A stretch of 42,384 nucleotides of DNA from Oscillospiraceae bacterium. GTDB lineage: Bacteria; Bacillota; Clostridia; Oscillospirales; CAG-272. Shown one piece after another: positions 33,927-42,384 of the stretch. Under the pieces are notes generated by a model, which searched no databases, was not told where the DNA came from, and saw only the letters and a list, made by a program, of their open reading frames with translations. The position numbers and the translations under genes were made by a program. Numbering within the stretch: position 1 is the first letter of the stretch; each line of letters begins with the position of its first letter. The stretch covers positions 1-42,384 of the forward strand of contig SVTP01000020.1 in the NCBI GenBank assembly GCA_015063725.1, in the 5' to 3' direction.

Positions 33927-34829
33927 TTATTCCATATCCAAAAGTCCCTCGGTAAAGGCAAGCCCTATGGCTCTTGCAAAAAGATCCGCAATGCTCTCGC
34001 AGATCAGGTCGCTCTCCTTTGGAGAAACAAAAAAGCTTTTTCCGCTCTCCAAAACCTTTTGCAAGCGAGGATCTTCCCCGTCGATCCCAGCCTCCCCCAA
34101 GGCATCCCAAACGAGCGTTGCGGAATTGACAACGGTTGGAACACCGAGCGCAATGACGGGAACTCCCATGCTTTTGTAGGTGATGGCACGGCGATGGTTG
34201 CCCACGCCAGATCCGGGTTCGATGCCCGTATCGGAAAGTTGAATTGTTGCACAAAGACGGTCACAGCTCCGCGCGGTAAGTGCATCAATGGCGATGATGA
34301 CGTCGGGATGCGTGGCATTCACAACTCCGCGCAAGAGCTCCGAGGTCTCGATGCCTGTCTGCCCCAGTACCCCCGGTGAGAGTGCCGAAAGTGAGGAGCA
34401 TCCCGCGGCTCGGTAAAGCTCATTTTCATACTGCCGCAAATGTCGTGTAGCCGTTAGGCGCCGCATGGTTTGCGGGCCGATGGCATCGGGAGTGAGGTCG
34501 GCGTTACCAAGCCCTGCTACAAACACCGACAAATTGTGATCGACTGCCTTGTGTGTCAAGCGTTGCGCCGTTCCGCGAAGCTCCCCTGCCAAAAGATGCG
34601 CCAAGGCGCGGTTGTCACTCGCGCTCAGGCGATCGATGCGTCCACATTCCACGGTCAAATACCGTCCGCAGGACTTTCCAAGACGGTCGGCAGCCTCTTT
34701 TGTGTGGATGATCAGCTCGCTGACGGGAAAGCCTGCTGCCTCTCGCGTTTTCCATTCTGCACCTGCGCAAAGAGACTTTTCGCTCCCGACAAGCTCACAG
34801 GCAAGATCGCTTCTTGTAAAGGCATTCAT
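33927..34829 (-). CDS. gpr: Germination protease
   Basis: A 300-aa protease that cleaves small acid-soluble spore proteins after germination, made in the forespore. Conserved segments are FVAGLGNADLTPDAIGP, LSPGVLGQTGIET and IAIDALTARS, carrying the aspartates essential in this family. Bacillus GPR is about 370 aa; this copy is shorter, mainly at the ends, and its N-terminal pro-region is short (about 7 residues before the usual mature-start motif). The start follows AAAGGAG by 8 nt. No clear forespore (sigma-F/G) promoter could be assigned in the AT-rich 34830-34912 upstream region. It is co-oriented with spoIIP. Confidence 0.95.
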   Translation of the reverse strand: MNAFTRSDLACELVGSEKSLCAGAEWKTREAAGFPVSELIIHTKEAADRLGKSCGRYLTVECGRIDRLSASDNRALAHLLAGELRGTAQRLTHKAVDHNLSVFVAGLGNADLTPDAIGPQTMRRLTATRHLRQYENELYRAAGCSSLSALSPGVLGQTGIETSELLRGVVNATHPDVIIAIDALTARSCDRLCATIQLSDTGIEPGSGVGNHRRAITYKSMGVPVIALGVPTVVNSATLVWDALGEAGIDGEDPRLQKVLESGKSFFVSPKESDLICESIADLFARAIGLAFTEGLLDME

Positions 34830-34912
34830 TTTTTCTTCTCCTTTTGTCCCCTTTTTATACTTAACTTACCAAAAAAATTAACAAAATATACATCAAAAAT
34901 GGTGAAAAGCAC

Positions 34913-34941
34913 TTGAAATGTAACGAGAAATAGTATATAAT
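34913..34941 (+). promoter_or_regulatory. Sigma-A promoter of the oligopeptide-binding gene
   Basis: TTGAAA (34913-34918), 17 bp, perfect TATAAT (34936-34941). Confidence 0.82.
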
Positions 34942-35006
34942 ATAAAGGAATATTGCGTGCTACGCGCGCGAAGGCTTTATTTTCTTTAAAATGAGGAGGT
35001 TTTACC

Positions 35007-37199
35007 ATGCTCAAAAAAGTCATTGCATTCCTTTTGTGTTTGCTGATGATGATCCCCCTCTTCACTGCTTGTGCAAAGCGTGACGAGAACGATTTGGGAC
35101 CGATGATCACCATGTATATGGCCGATGAGATCTACAACTTTGACCCTGCCTATGCGTATTACAATGCAGGCACTCTCAGCGTTGTAAGCATGCTGTTTGA
35201 AACACTGTTTAAGTTGGATGACAAGGGTGTGCTTCAAAACGCATTGGTCGATACTTATGAGTACTTTGAAAATCCTGACAAAAACGAATATAAAATGGTA
35301 ATGATCCTCAAGGATACCTGTTGGAGCAACAAGGACCCCATTACAACCGACAATGTAATGTACACCTGGAAGCGTTTGCTCAACCCGAAGAACAGCTTTG
35401 AGGCTGCTTCCCTTTTGTATGACATTAAAAATGCTCGTGCCGTAAAGGAAGGCGACGTTACCATTGATGACCTTGGCGTTGAGGCAAACTCCTCTAAAAT
35501 GCTGACCATCACCTTTGAAGGTGCTATTGACGTTGACGCGTTCCTCTTGAACCTGACCAGCGTTGCAACCGCTCCCCTGCCCGAGAGCCACATCGAAAAG
35601 GATGCTGACTGGGCGAAAAAGGGTGCTACCATGATCTGTAGCGGTCCTTTCAAGCTTGGTAAGACTCGCTACGTAAACGTTGCCAAGGACTACACCACCG
35701 TAGTTGACAAGTCGGATGAAGTAGCTTTCGCTAACAGAGACATTGTAAAAGACGACTACGCTTTGGATGAATGGGGCAACGTAATGACCAGCGGTGTAAA
35801 CCCCTTCTGCGATGTAAAGAGACTTTCTTACTTTGTATTGGAGCGCAACAGCTACTACTACCGTGATCCCGAAGAAGATGATATTGACGAATCGGTAGTT
35901 CCTCACCGTTTGCTCGTCAACTGCATGCTGACTGCAGAGCAGTTGGAAGCAGAGTTCCAAAACAACCGTCTGTTCTACGTTGGCAGCATTCCCAGCTCGA
36001 TGCGTAAGAACTCCGGCAGCACCGTTATGCAGAACGTGAAGACCTATGATGCAATGTCCACCTTCTCGCTCTACCTCAATCAAAACGCAATCATCAATGG
36101 CGAAGCGCTCTTTGCCAAGGATCCTGTGCGCAAGGCACTCTCTCTTGCGATTGACCGTCAGGCAATTGTCAATGCCGTTGTATATGCAAGTCCGGCTACC
36201 GGTCTTGTTCCCAACGGCGTGTTTGAAGCAGGTGCAAGCCAGAAAAAGCTGTTCTCTGTTAAAGAGGCAGAAACCTTCCGCGACCATGCAAACAACTCTT
36301 TGATTTCCGCATCTGCCGATCTCAACGGCGCAAAGGCATTGCTTTCACAGGCAGGCATCGTCCCCGAGAACTACTCCTTCTCTATCAACGTGGCTTGCTA
36401 TGATGAAATCAACGTGATCGCTACCGAGATGATTGCAGAGTCTTGGCGTCAACTCGGCTTTGACGTTAAGGTCAACAAGGTAAAAACCATTCAAAACAAT
36501 GACGTCCTCAAGGCAATCGCAAACGACAATGACCCCTTTATGAAGGACATTTGCGACGATTTGTTTGTTGAATCCATCACCCGCAAAACTTATGAGGTTG
36601 TGGCGTTTGATTACACTGCATTCTCTGCCGATGCATTCTCTGTTCTTTCCAGCTTTGCAAAGCCCTTTGCAGGTATGCGCTATGATATGGAAAACTACGT
36701 TATGGAAACTCATCGCACCGGATATGATAGCACGGAATACAACAACTTGATGGAAGCTGTTTACTATGTTCCCTACTTTGCAAGTCTTAACCGCGAAACA
36801 GATAGCGACTTCCTCGGTATTTATGGTTCAAAGGAAGAGTTCCAAGCAACCTACGATGCAGTAAAAGCAATTTACGATAAGTACAACATCACCCCCACCA
36901 CCGATGTGAAGCAATGGAAGACACAAAAGGCAACTCTGCTCCATAAGGCAGAGGAAATGCTCCTGACAGATCTGCCCGTTATTCCCGTACTGTTCAACAA
37001 GCACGCAGTTGCTTACAGCGATGATCTGCTTTTGGATATGACCGCTGACTACTACGTTCCTACCCTCTTTAACGAGACGATGCTCAAGAATTATCTCGAC
37101 TATACCTACATCAGCAAGCAAGGCAAGTTGACCTCTATTTTTGCAGCATTCCCCGAAATCGAGTGGGAAAAGGCCGGATACGACTATTCCGGACAATAA
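35007..37199 (+). CDS. Oligopeptide-type solute-binding lipoprotein (SBP_bac_5)
   Basis: A 730-aa extracellular binding protein of the OppA/DppA family. The lipoprotein signal ends in LFTAC (Cys21). The family pattern is visible in IYNFDPAYAYYNAG, WSNKDPITTDNVMYTWKRLLNP, SGPFKL and FAKDPVRKALSLAIDRQAIVNA. It is unusually long for the family (typically 520-600 aa), with extra material in the region of about residues 235-310. The start follows GAGGAGG. It has its own promoter and a strong terminator, with no permease or ATPase beside it, so it must work with a transporter encoded elsewhere. Peptides or other small ligands are possible. Confidence 0.92.
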   Translation: MLKKVIAFLLCLLMMIPLFTACAKRDENDLGPMITMYMADEIYNFDPAYAYYNAGTLSVVSMLFETLFKLDDKGVLQNALVDTYEYFENPDKNEYKMVMILKDTCWSNKDPITTDNVMYTWKRLLNPKNSFEAASLLYDIKNARAVKEGDVTIDDLGVEANSSKMLTITFEGAIDVDAFLLNLTSVATAPLPESHIEKDADWAKKGATMICSGPFKLGKTRYVNVAKDYTTVVDKSDEVAFANRDIVKDDYALDEWGNVMTSGVNPFCDVKRLSYFVLERNSYYYRDPEEDDIDESVVPHRLLVNCMLTAEQLEAEFQNNRLFYVGSIPSSMRKNSGSTVMQNVKTYDAMSTFSLYLNQNAIINGEALFAKDPVRKALSLAIDRQAIVNAVVYASPATGLVPNGVFEAGASQKKLFSVKEAETFRDHANNSLISASADLNGAKALLSQAGIVPENYSFSINVACYDEINVIATEMIAESWRQLGFDVKVNKVKTIQNNDVLKAIANDNDPFMKDICDDLFVESITRKTYEVVAFDYTAFSADAFSVLSSFAKPFAGMRYDMENYVMETHRTGYDSTEYNNLMEAVYYVPYFASLNRETDSDFLGIYGSKEEFQATYDAVKAIYDKYNITPTTDVKQWKTQKATLLHKAEEMLLTDLPVIPVLFNKHAVAYSDDLLLDMTADYYVPTLFNETMLKNYLDYTYISKQGKLTSIFAAFPEIEWEKAGYDYSGQ

Positions 37200-37214
37200 T
37201 TGATAAATACCAAT

Positions 37215-37247
37215 CGGCGCCGTGCTACAGCACGGCGCCGTCTTTTT
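37215..37247 (+). terminator. Terminator of the oligopeptide-binding gene
   Basis: CGGCGCCGTGCT and its complement form a 12-bp GC-rich stem with a 2-nt loop, followed by TCTTTTTTT. Confidence 0.93.
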
Positions 37248-37298
37248 TTCGTTTCCTTTCCTTATTATATATTTTTTTATCTTTTTTTCAAAAATCTC

Positions 37299-37327
37299 TT
37301 GCAAACGGCAAAAAAATGTGATATAAT
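37299..37327 (+). promoter_or_regulatory. Sigma-A promoter of the T-box/pheST unit
   Basis: TTGCAA (37299-37304), 17 bp, perfect TATAAT (37322-37327). Confidence 0.82.
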
Positions 37328-37333
37328 GTCACA

Positions 37334-37590
37334 CAGAATGCGATGATAAAGTTCGCTGACCTGAAAAACAGATTTTTACAGAGAGTACCGTGTAGCTGAG
37401 AACGGTATATGATCTTCGGGTTGTGCATTTCCCTTTGGAGCAGATTGGGCTAACGCTGCGGCTTGTAACCCAATACGGTAAGGCACCGTTATCGCCTATC
37501 AGAGTGTTGGCTTTGAGCCGAAAATTCGGGTGGTACCGCGGTGTGCAATTTTGCGCCTCGTCCTGATGTTGGGACGGCGCTTTTTTTGTT
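37334..37590 (+). promoter_or_regulatory. T-box riboswitch (tRNA-Phe sensing) upstream of pheST
   Basis: The leader has the AGAGAGTA stem I element (about 37379-37387), the T-box core GGGTGGTACCGCGG (37528-37541), and a terminator stem (37553-37580) followed by TTTTTTT. The likely specifier is TTC (37429-37431) just before CCCTTTGGAGC, which fits phenylalanine and the downstream genes. Uncharged tRNA-Phe should stabilise the antiterminator and allow transcription of pheS and pheT. Confidence 0.92.
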
Positions 37591-37634
37591 GCCAACACAA
37601 ACCTTGTAATCATTTTGAAAGGAAGATATATAAA

Positions 37635-38648
37635 ATGAAGGAAAAGCTTTCAAAAATTCAAGTGGAAGCGCTCGAGCAGATCAACTCTGCTGACGCAAAT
37701 CTTGATGAAATCAGAATCAAATACCTTGGTAAAAAAGGCGAACTGACCGCCGTTTTACGCGGCATGGGAGCTCTCACTCCCGAGGAACGCCCTATTGTCG
37801 GTCAACTTGCCAATGAGGTTCGTGAGGCAATTGAGGCAGCACTGAACGCCAAGAAGACCGAACAACAGGCAAAGGCGCTTGAGGCACAGCTCAAGGCTGA
37901 AAAATTGGACGTTACCATGCCCGGTGTTGCTGCTCCCGTGGGACATATTCACCCTCTTACGCGCGCACAAAGAGAGCTTGAGGATATCTTTATCGGTATG
38001 GGCTTCTCTATCGCCGAAGGTCCTGAGGTAGAGTTGGATTACTACAACTTCCAGGCACTCAACATTCCCGAAAACCATCCCGCACGTGACACGCAGGATA
38101 CTTTCTATATTACCGACAACATCTTGCTCCGCTCCCAAACCTCTCCCGTTCAGGTTCGCGTTATGGAGCATCAAAAGCCCCCCATCCGCATCATTTCCCC
38201 CGGTCGCGTTTACCGCTCCGATGCACTGGATGCTACGCACTCCCCTCTGTTCCATCAATTGGAAGGGCTTGTTATCGACAAGGGCATTACCATGGGCGAC
38301 CTGAAGGGTACGCTTGAGGTATTTGCAAAGAAGATGTTTGGTGAGGGCACGCAGATCCGTTTCCGTCCCCACCACTTCCCCTTTACCGAGCCCTCTGCTG
38401 AGGTTGACGTTTCCTGCTTTGTTTGCGGCGGTAAGGGCTGCCGTTTGTGCAAGGGCGAAGGTTGGATCGAGATCCTCGGTGCCGGCATGGTACATCCTTT
38501 TGTACTTTCTAACTGCGGCATTGATCCCGAAGAATACTCCGGCTTTGCTTTTGGTCTTGGTATTGAGCGCATTACCATGGCAAGATACGGCATTGACGAC
38601 ATTCGCCTCTTCTATGAAAACGACGAGCGTTTTCTGGAACAGTTCTGA
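37635..38648 (+). CDS. pheS: Phenylalanine-tRNA ligase alpha subunit
   Basis: A 337-aa catalytic subunit of the alpha2-beta2 synthetase charging tRNA-Phe. It has an N-terminal coiled-coil arm (to about residue 85) and the class II core. [24 protein letters not shown] is motif 2, and [22 protein letters not shown] is motif 3. [18 protein letters not shown] segment bears four cysteines, as in many bacterial PheS. The ATG at 37635 follows AAGGAAG by 9 nt; the open frame upstream lies within the T-box and is not coding. It lies 13 bp ahead of pheT. Confidence 0.97.
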   Translation: MKEKLSKIQVEALEQINSADANLDEIRIKYLGKKGELTAVLRGMGALTPEERPIVGQLANEVREAIEAALNAKKTEQQAKALEAQLKAEKLDVTMPGVAAPVGHIHPLTRAQRELEDIFIGMGFSIAEGPEVELDYYNFQALNIPENHPARDTQDTFYITDNILLRSQTSPVQVRVMEHQKPPIRIISPGRVYRSDALDATHSPLFHQLEGLVIDKGITMGDLKGTLEVFAKKMFGEGTQIRFRPHHFPFTEPSAEVDVSCFVCGGKGCRLCKGEGWIEILGAGMVHPFVLSNCGIDPEEYSGFAFGLGIERITMARYGIDDIRLFYENDERFLEQF

Positions 38649-38661
38649 TAGGAGGTAAGAT

Positions 38662-41064
38662 ATGAATCTTTCAAGAAATTGGCTTTCTGATTTCGTTGAC
38701 GTCAGCGACATCAGCAATAAAGAATACAGCGATCGCCTGACCATTACCGGCTCTAAGGTTGAGGGCTTTGAGGTTCTTGGCGAGGATATTGAAAACGTAG
38801 TTGTGGCAAAGGTCACTGCTATGGAGAAGCACCCCGATTCTGATCACCTTTGGATCTGCAAGCTGGATGCAGGCGACAAGGGCTCTGATATTCAGATCGT
38901 AACCGGTGCGCAAAACGTATTTGTTGGAGCGCTTGTTCCCGCAGCTCTGCCCGTGGCAAAGCTCCCCGGTGACGTTACCATTAAGGCAGGCAAGCTCCGC
39001 GGAGTTGATTCCTTTGGTATGCTTTGCTCGATGGGTGAATTGAAGCTGACCACCCACGAGTGCCCCGGCAAGGAAGAAAACGGCATTCTCATTCTTGATG
39101 AGGACTGCGCTGACAAGCTCGGTGCCGACATTCGCGACGTTCTCTTGCTGAACGATACCTGCGTTGAGTTTGAGATCACCTCGAACCGCCCCGACTGTCT
39201 CTCTGTTATCGGTCTTGCACGCGAGACGGCTGTCTCCTTCGACCGCGAGCTGAAGCTCTCCACTCCCACAGTAAAGGGCTGTGGCGACGGCGACAAAATT
39301 GATAATTATCTCTCGGTTGGCATTTCTGCCCCCGACCTCTGCTACCGCTATGCGGCAAGAGTGGTTAAGAACGTAAAGATCGCGCCCTCTCCCCTTTGGA
39401 TGCGTATGCGTCTGCGCGCATCGGGCGTTCGCCCCATCAACAACATTGTTGACATTACCAACTACGTCATGCTTGAGTACGGTCAACCCATGCACGCGTT
39501 TGATTACACCCAGCTCGAGGGTGCTAAGATCGACGTGCGCCGCGCGGCTGACGGTGAGTGCTTCAAGTCTCTTGACGATATTGATCACACGCTTGACAGC
39601 TCCATGCTGGTCATTGCCGACAGCAAAAAGGCTTGCGCTCTCGCCGGTGTTATGGGCGGTGCAAACTCCGAAATTACCGAAGGCACTGCAACCGTTGTGT
39701 TTGAGTCCGCTTGCTTCAACGGTGCATCTGTAAGAGTTACCGCAAAGAAGAACGGTATGCGTACCGAGTCCTCTGCCCGTTTTGAAAAGGGACTGGACCC
39801 CGAGAACTGCATGGCAGGTCTTGAGCGCGCTTGCGAGCTGGTAGAGCTCTTGGGCGCCGGTGACGTTGTTGACGGCATCATTGACGTTTACCCCACCAAG
39901 AACGAGACCACCGTTCTCCCCTTCACCCCTGCAAGATACAACGAGTTCCTGGGCATGAACATTCCCGAGGAGCATATGGTAAACACCCTGACAGGTCTTG
40001 GCTGCGAGATCAAGGACGGTAAGATCATTGTTCCTTCCTTCCGCGCTGACCTTGGCTGCATGAATGACATTGCCGAGGAAGTCTGCCGTATTTACGGTTA
40101 TGATAAGATCGAATCCTCTTATATGAACGCTGAGACCACTCTTGGCGGTCGCACCGAAAAGCAGGTATTTGAGCTTGACACCGAGGCTGCTTTGGTTGGT
40201 ATGGGACTTTCGCAGATCCACACCTTCTCCTTCATCAGCCCCAAGTACTACGATAAGATCCGTATGGCAGAGGATAGCGCTCTGCGTCGCTCGGTCGTCA
40301 TCTCCAACCCTTTGGGTGAGGACACAAGCGTTATGCGCACCACCGCTCTGCCCTCGATGATGGAGACCGTTGCCCGCAACTACAACTTTAACAATGAAAA
40401 CATCCGTTTGTTTGAGATCGCATCTATTTATCTGCCCCACGAGGCTGCAAACGAGCTGCCCGACGAAAAGAGAGTTTTGACCGTTGGCGCTTATGGCAAC
40501 ATTGATTTTTATGCGATCAAGGGCATTTGCGAGAACATCCTCGCGCTTGCAGGCATTAAAGGCGTAACCTACACCGCTTGCTCGACCAACCCCTCTTACC
40601 ATCCCGGCAGATGCGCAACCGTTACCACCGAGGATGGCGTTTGCCTCGGCGTTTTCGGTCAGGCTCACCCCCTGATGGCAGAAAACTACGGCATGAACAC
40701 GCCTGTTTACATTGCTGAGCTTTCATTTGACGAGATCTTTGCCAATGCAAACACCAAAAAGTCTTACAAGCCTCTGCCCAAATACCCTGCAACCACCCGC
40801 GACTTCTCCTTTGTTTGTGACGAGGATATGGAAGTTGGCGCAATTGAGGGCGTTATGGCAAAGGCGGGCGGCAAGCTTGTGGAAAGCGTTGCTCTGTTTG
40901 ACATCTACCGCGGTCCTCAGGTAGGAGAAGGCAAAAAGTCGGTATCTTTGCGTGTTACTCTGCGCGCATCTGACCGCACCCTCACCGTTGAGGAAGCCGA
41001 CAAGGTTTCCAAGAAGATTTTGAACGATCTGAAGTTCAAGATGGGCTTGGAGCTGAGAAACTAA
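38662..41064 (+). CDS. pheT: Phenylalanine-tRNA ligase beta subunit
   Basis: The 800-aa tRNA-binding and editing subunit. The N-terminal tRNA-binding OB fold is seen in VVVAKVTAMEKHPDSDHLWICKLDAG. B3/B4 editing domain segments (ISNRPDCLS-like EITSNRPDCLSVIGLARE, VDITNYVMLEYGQPMHAFD) follow, then B5 (EEVCRIYGYDKIESS), and the C-terminal ferredoxin-anticodon-binding domain (YPATTRDFSFVCDEDMEVG). The length is close to the usual ~800. The start follows AGGAGG. It shares the T-box-controlled transcript with pheS and is followed by a terminator. Confidence 0.97.
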   Translation: MNLSRNWLSDFVDVSDISNKEYSDRLTITGSKVEGFEVLGEDIENVVVAKVTAMEKHPDSDHLWICKLDAGDKGSDIQIVTGAQNVFVGALVPAALPVAKLPGDVTIKAGKLRGVDSFGMLCSMGELKLTTHECPGKEENGILILDEDCADKLGADIRDVLLLNDTCVEFEITSNRPDCLSVIGLARETAVSFDRELKLSTPTVKGCGDGDKIDNYLSVGISAPDLCYRYAARVVKNVKIAPSPLWMRMRLRASGVRPINNIVDITNYVMLEYGQPMHAFDYTQLEGAKIDVRRAADGECFKSLDDIDHTLDSSMLVIADSKKACALAGVMGGANSEITEGTATVVFESACFNGASVRVTAKKNGMRTESSARFEKGLDPENCMAGLERACELVELLGAGDVVDGIIDVYPTKNETTVLPFTPARYNEFLGMNIPEEHMVNTLTGLGCEIKDGKIIVPSFRADLGCMNDIAEEVCRIYGYDKIESSYMNAETTLGGRTEKQVFELDTEAALVGMGLSQIHTFSFISPKYYDKIRMAEDSALRRSVVISNPLGEDTSVMRTTALPSMMETVARNYNFNNENIRLFEIASIYLPHEAANELPDEKRVLTVGAYGNIDFYAIKGICENILALAGIKGVTYTACSTNPSYHPGRCATVTTEDGVCLGVFGQAHPLMAENYGMNTPVYIAELSFDEIFANANTKKSYKPLPKYPATTRDFSFVCDEDMEVGAIEGVMAKAGGKLVESVALFDIYRGPQVGEGKKSVSLRVTLRASDRTLTVEEADKVSKKILNDLKFKMGLELRN

Positions 41065-41069
41065 ACATT

Positions 41070-41105
41070 TTGGGAAGCAGATATTTTATCTGCTTCCCAA
41101 TTTTT
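41070..41105 (+). terminator. Terminator of pheST
   Basis: TTGGGAAGCAGA and its complement form a 12-bp stem with a 7-nt loop, followed by TTTTT, 6 bp past the stop codon. Confidence 0.92.
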
Positions 41106-41175
41106 CAAACATCCATCACATAACATTCTCCCACATTTAATATTCGTGTGGTATCATTTGGATGGAGGATGAAAC

Positions 41176-41895
41176 ATGAAAAAAGAAAAACAAACAATTA
41201 CCCCTGAAACAAACGACCTAACATCCGTTTTGCCCGCGCAGTCCATGGAACAGATCCGCCGACAGTCGCACGGTTTTATTACGTTGATGTCTTATTATAA
41301 ATGCGCGATGATGGAAGTGGAGACAAAACTCAACGTTCTGAATGAGGAGTTCTCCCTGCGCTTTGACCGCAATCCCATCAACAGTATTCAATCGCGCCTG
41401 AAGTCCCCCGTCAGCATCGAAGAAAAGCTGGCATCCAAAAATCTGCCCATGACCTTGCAGACCATTGAGAAAAACCTGAACGACATTGCAGGTGTTCGCG
41501 TGATCTGCTCCTTTTTAGAGGATATTTATCTTTTGGCGGACTGTCTTTTGGGGCAGGATGACATTACGCTGATTGAACGCAAGGACTACATTTCCAACCC
41601 CAAGCCGAACGGCTACCGCAGTTTGCACCTGATCGTGCAGATCCCCATCTATTTGCAGGCTGGTAAGCGGAATATGCGCGTGGAAATTCAGCTGCGCACC
41701 ATTGCCATGGACTGTTGGGCAAGCCTTGAGCATCAGTTGCGCTACAAAAAGGACCTTGCCGACACAAAGCAGATCGCACGCGAGCTGCATCGCTGCGCCG
41801 TTATCAGCGCGGAGCTGGATATGCGCATGGACCGCTTGCGCAAGCAATTGATTGATGAATCGGACCACGAAAGAAGGAGTGAATTTGGACTGTGA
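41176..41895 (+). CDS. Small alarmone synthetase (RelA/SpoT domain)
   Basis: A 239-aa single-domain (p)ppGpp synthetase of the RelP/RelQ type, transferring pyrophosphate from ATP to GDP/GTP in the cytoplasm. Family motifs are RLKSPVSIEEKL, NDIAGVRVICSF, DYISNPKPNGYRSLHLIV and VEIQLRTIAMDCWASLEHQLRYK. It has no hydrolase or regulatory domains. The start follows GGAGG by 7 nt. Its stop overlaps the next gene's GTG (GTGA), so a zinc-ribbon membrane protein is co-translated. No clear sigma-A promoter was found in the 110 bp upstream. It is likely a stress-responsive alarmone source. Confidence 0.93.
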   Translation: MKKEKQTITPETNDLTSVLPAQSMEQIRRQSHGFITLMSYYKCAMMEVETKLNVLNEEFSLRFDRNPINSIQSRLKSPVSIEEKLASKNLPMTLQTIEKNLNDIAGVRVICSFLEDIYLLADCLLGQDDITLIERKDYISNPKPNGYRSLHLIVQIPIYLQAGKRNMRVEIQLRTIAMDCWASLEHQLRYKKDLADTKQIARELHRCAVISAELDMRMDRLRKQLIDESDHERRSEFGL

Positions 41896-42308
41896 CAAAT
41901 TTGTTTGAAAAATTGAGATACAAAACAGCAGTCTTTATGTATGGGCGTTACGGCAACGATGCCCTGACAAAATTTCTGCTTGTGTTGGGATTGATCCTGA
42001 TGATCATCTCTTGGTTCCCCCGCCTTGGGTGGGTGTACTTTTTGGCGGCGGCGGTGCTTGTCTGGTCGCTGGTGCGCTCCTTTTCGCGCAAAATTGACCG
42101 TCGTCGACGCGAATTGGACTGCTATTTGCGCTTTCAAAAGCCTATTGTCAACTTTTTTAAGCTCAGCCGCAACAAGTGGCGTGACCGCAAAACGCACGTC
42201 TATTTTAAGTGCAAAAAGTGCAAAGCCGTCCTGCGCGTGCCGCGCGGCAAAGGCTCCATTGTTGTGATCTGCACCCGCTGCAAGGATAGGATCGAAAAAG
42301 AAACGTGA
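41892..42308 (+). CDS. Membrane protein with C-terminal zinc ribbon, 138 aa
   Basis: The N terminus has two hydrophobic segments (about 24-42 and 46-62). A basic linker (RKIDRRRRELD) and a zinc ribbon with CKKCKAVLRVPRG and VICTRCKDR (two CxxC pairs) follow. The ribbon pattern (KCxxCxxxLRVPRGKG) resembles the MJ0042-like/zinc-finger motif seen in small clostridial membrane proteins. The start is GTG at 41892, overlapping the TGA of the alarmone synthetase. The close coupling suggests a shared role, but none is established. Confidence 0.8.
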   Translation: MTNLFEKLRYKTAVFMYGRYGNDALTKFLLVLGLILMIISWFPRLGWVYFLAAAVLVWSLVRSFSRKIDRRRRELDCYLRFQKPIVNFFKLSRNKWRDRKTHVYFKCKKCKAVLRVPRGKGSIVVICTRCKDRIEKET

Positions 42309-42317
42309 TTCGGGAGC

Positions 42318-42355
42318 ATTATGGGAAAACCTTTTTTGAAAAAAAGGTTTTCCCA
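42318..42355 (+). terminator. Terminator near the right window edge
   Basis: ATGGGAAAACCTTTTTT and its near-perfect complement form a long stem around a GAA loop, 10-47 bp past the stop of the zinc-ribbon membrane gene. An outer GGGAG/CTCCC pair also frames it. Confidence 0.75.
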
Positions 42356-42384
42356 TACCTTTTCCAAAAAACACTCCCACAAAA

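Noticed and set aside
38671-40668. Long minus-strand open frame within pheT
   Set aside because: Antisense shadow of a fully conserved pheT gene.

Overview
The window looks like a chromosomal segment of an anaerobic, endospore-forming member of the Clostridia, probably an uncultured gut lineage. The evidence is spoIVA, spoIIP, gpr and a SleC-type cortex-lytic enzyme, a T-box in front of pheST, consensus sigma-A promoters with 17-bp spacers, and strong AGGAGG ribosome binding sites. A large carbohydrate locus for alpha-glucan and beta-galactan, plus a small sialic-acid-type operon, fit a gut saccharolytic lifestyle. Genus cannot be assigned from the sequence alone.

Layout. 1-760: array of short hairpins, tRNA-Val(GAC), and a small unknown gene downstream of an AraC regulator. 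781-3866: AraC regulator opposite a BNR-repeat (sialidase-like) protein, an N-acetylneuraminate-lyase-like aldolase and a tiny membrane protein; the two transcription units have overlapping, face-to-face promoters. 3950-6753: spoIVA and a divergent PlsC-like acyltransferase with a zinc ribbon. 6807-22143: ten genes all on the minus strand. These are a lipoprotein pullulanase, a lipoprotein GH53 galactanase, a membrane-anchored GH13 amylase, a NodB-like unknown, a zinc-ribbon protein and a cytosolic GH53, followed by a separate ABC importer unit (binding protein, two permeases, ATPase). The apparent logic is surface depolymerisation of starch/pullulan and galactan, import of oligosaccharides, then cytosolic trimming. 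22432-24821: spore cortex-lytic operon. 24860-26975: AT-rich accessory cassettes bracketed by three copies of a 25-bp GC-rich repeat.

26976-28813: MFS transporter coupled to a histidine phosphatase. 29329-30642: enolase behind a long, potentially structured leader. 30689-32826: radC and an XRE-S24 (LexA-like) regulator, divergent from a small membrane protein with paired 14-bp palindromes between the promoters. 32823-34829: gpr-spoIIP. 35007-37199: orphan oligopeptide-type binding lipoprotein. 37299-41064: T-box, pheS, pheT. 41176-42308: small alarmone synthetase translationally coupled to a zinc-ribbon membrane protein.

Most of the window is ordinary core genome. The best leads are the binding protein with a C-terminal starch-binding-like module, the NodB-like/zinc-ribbon pair inside the glycan operon, the S24-regulator operator architecture, the enolase leader, and the hairpin array at the left edge.
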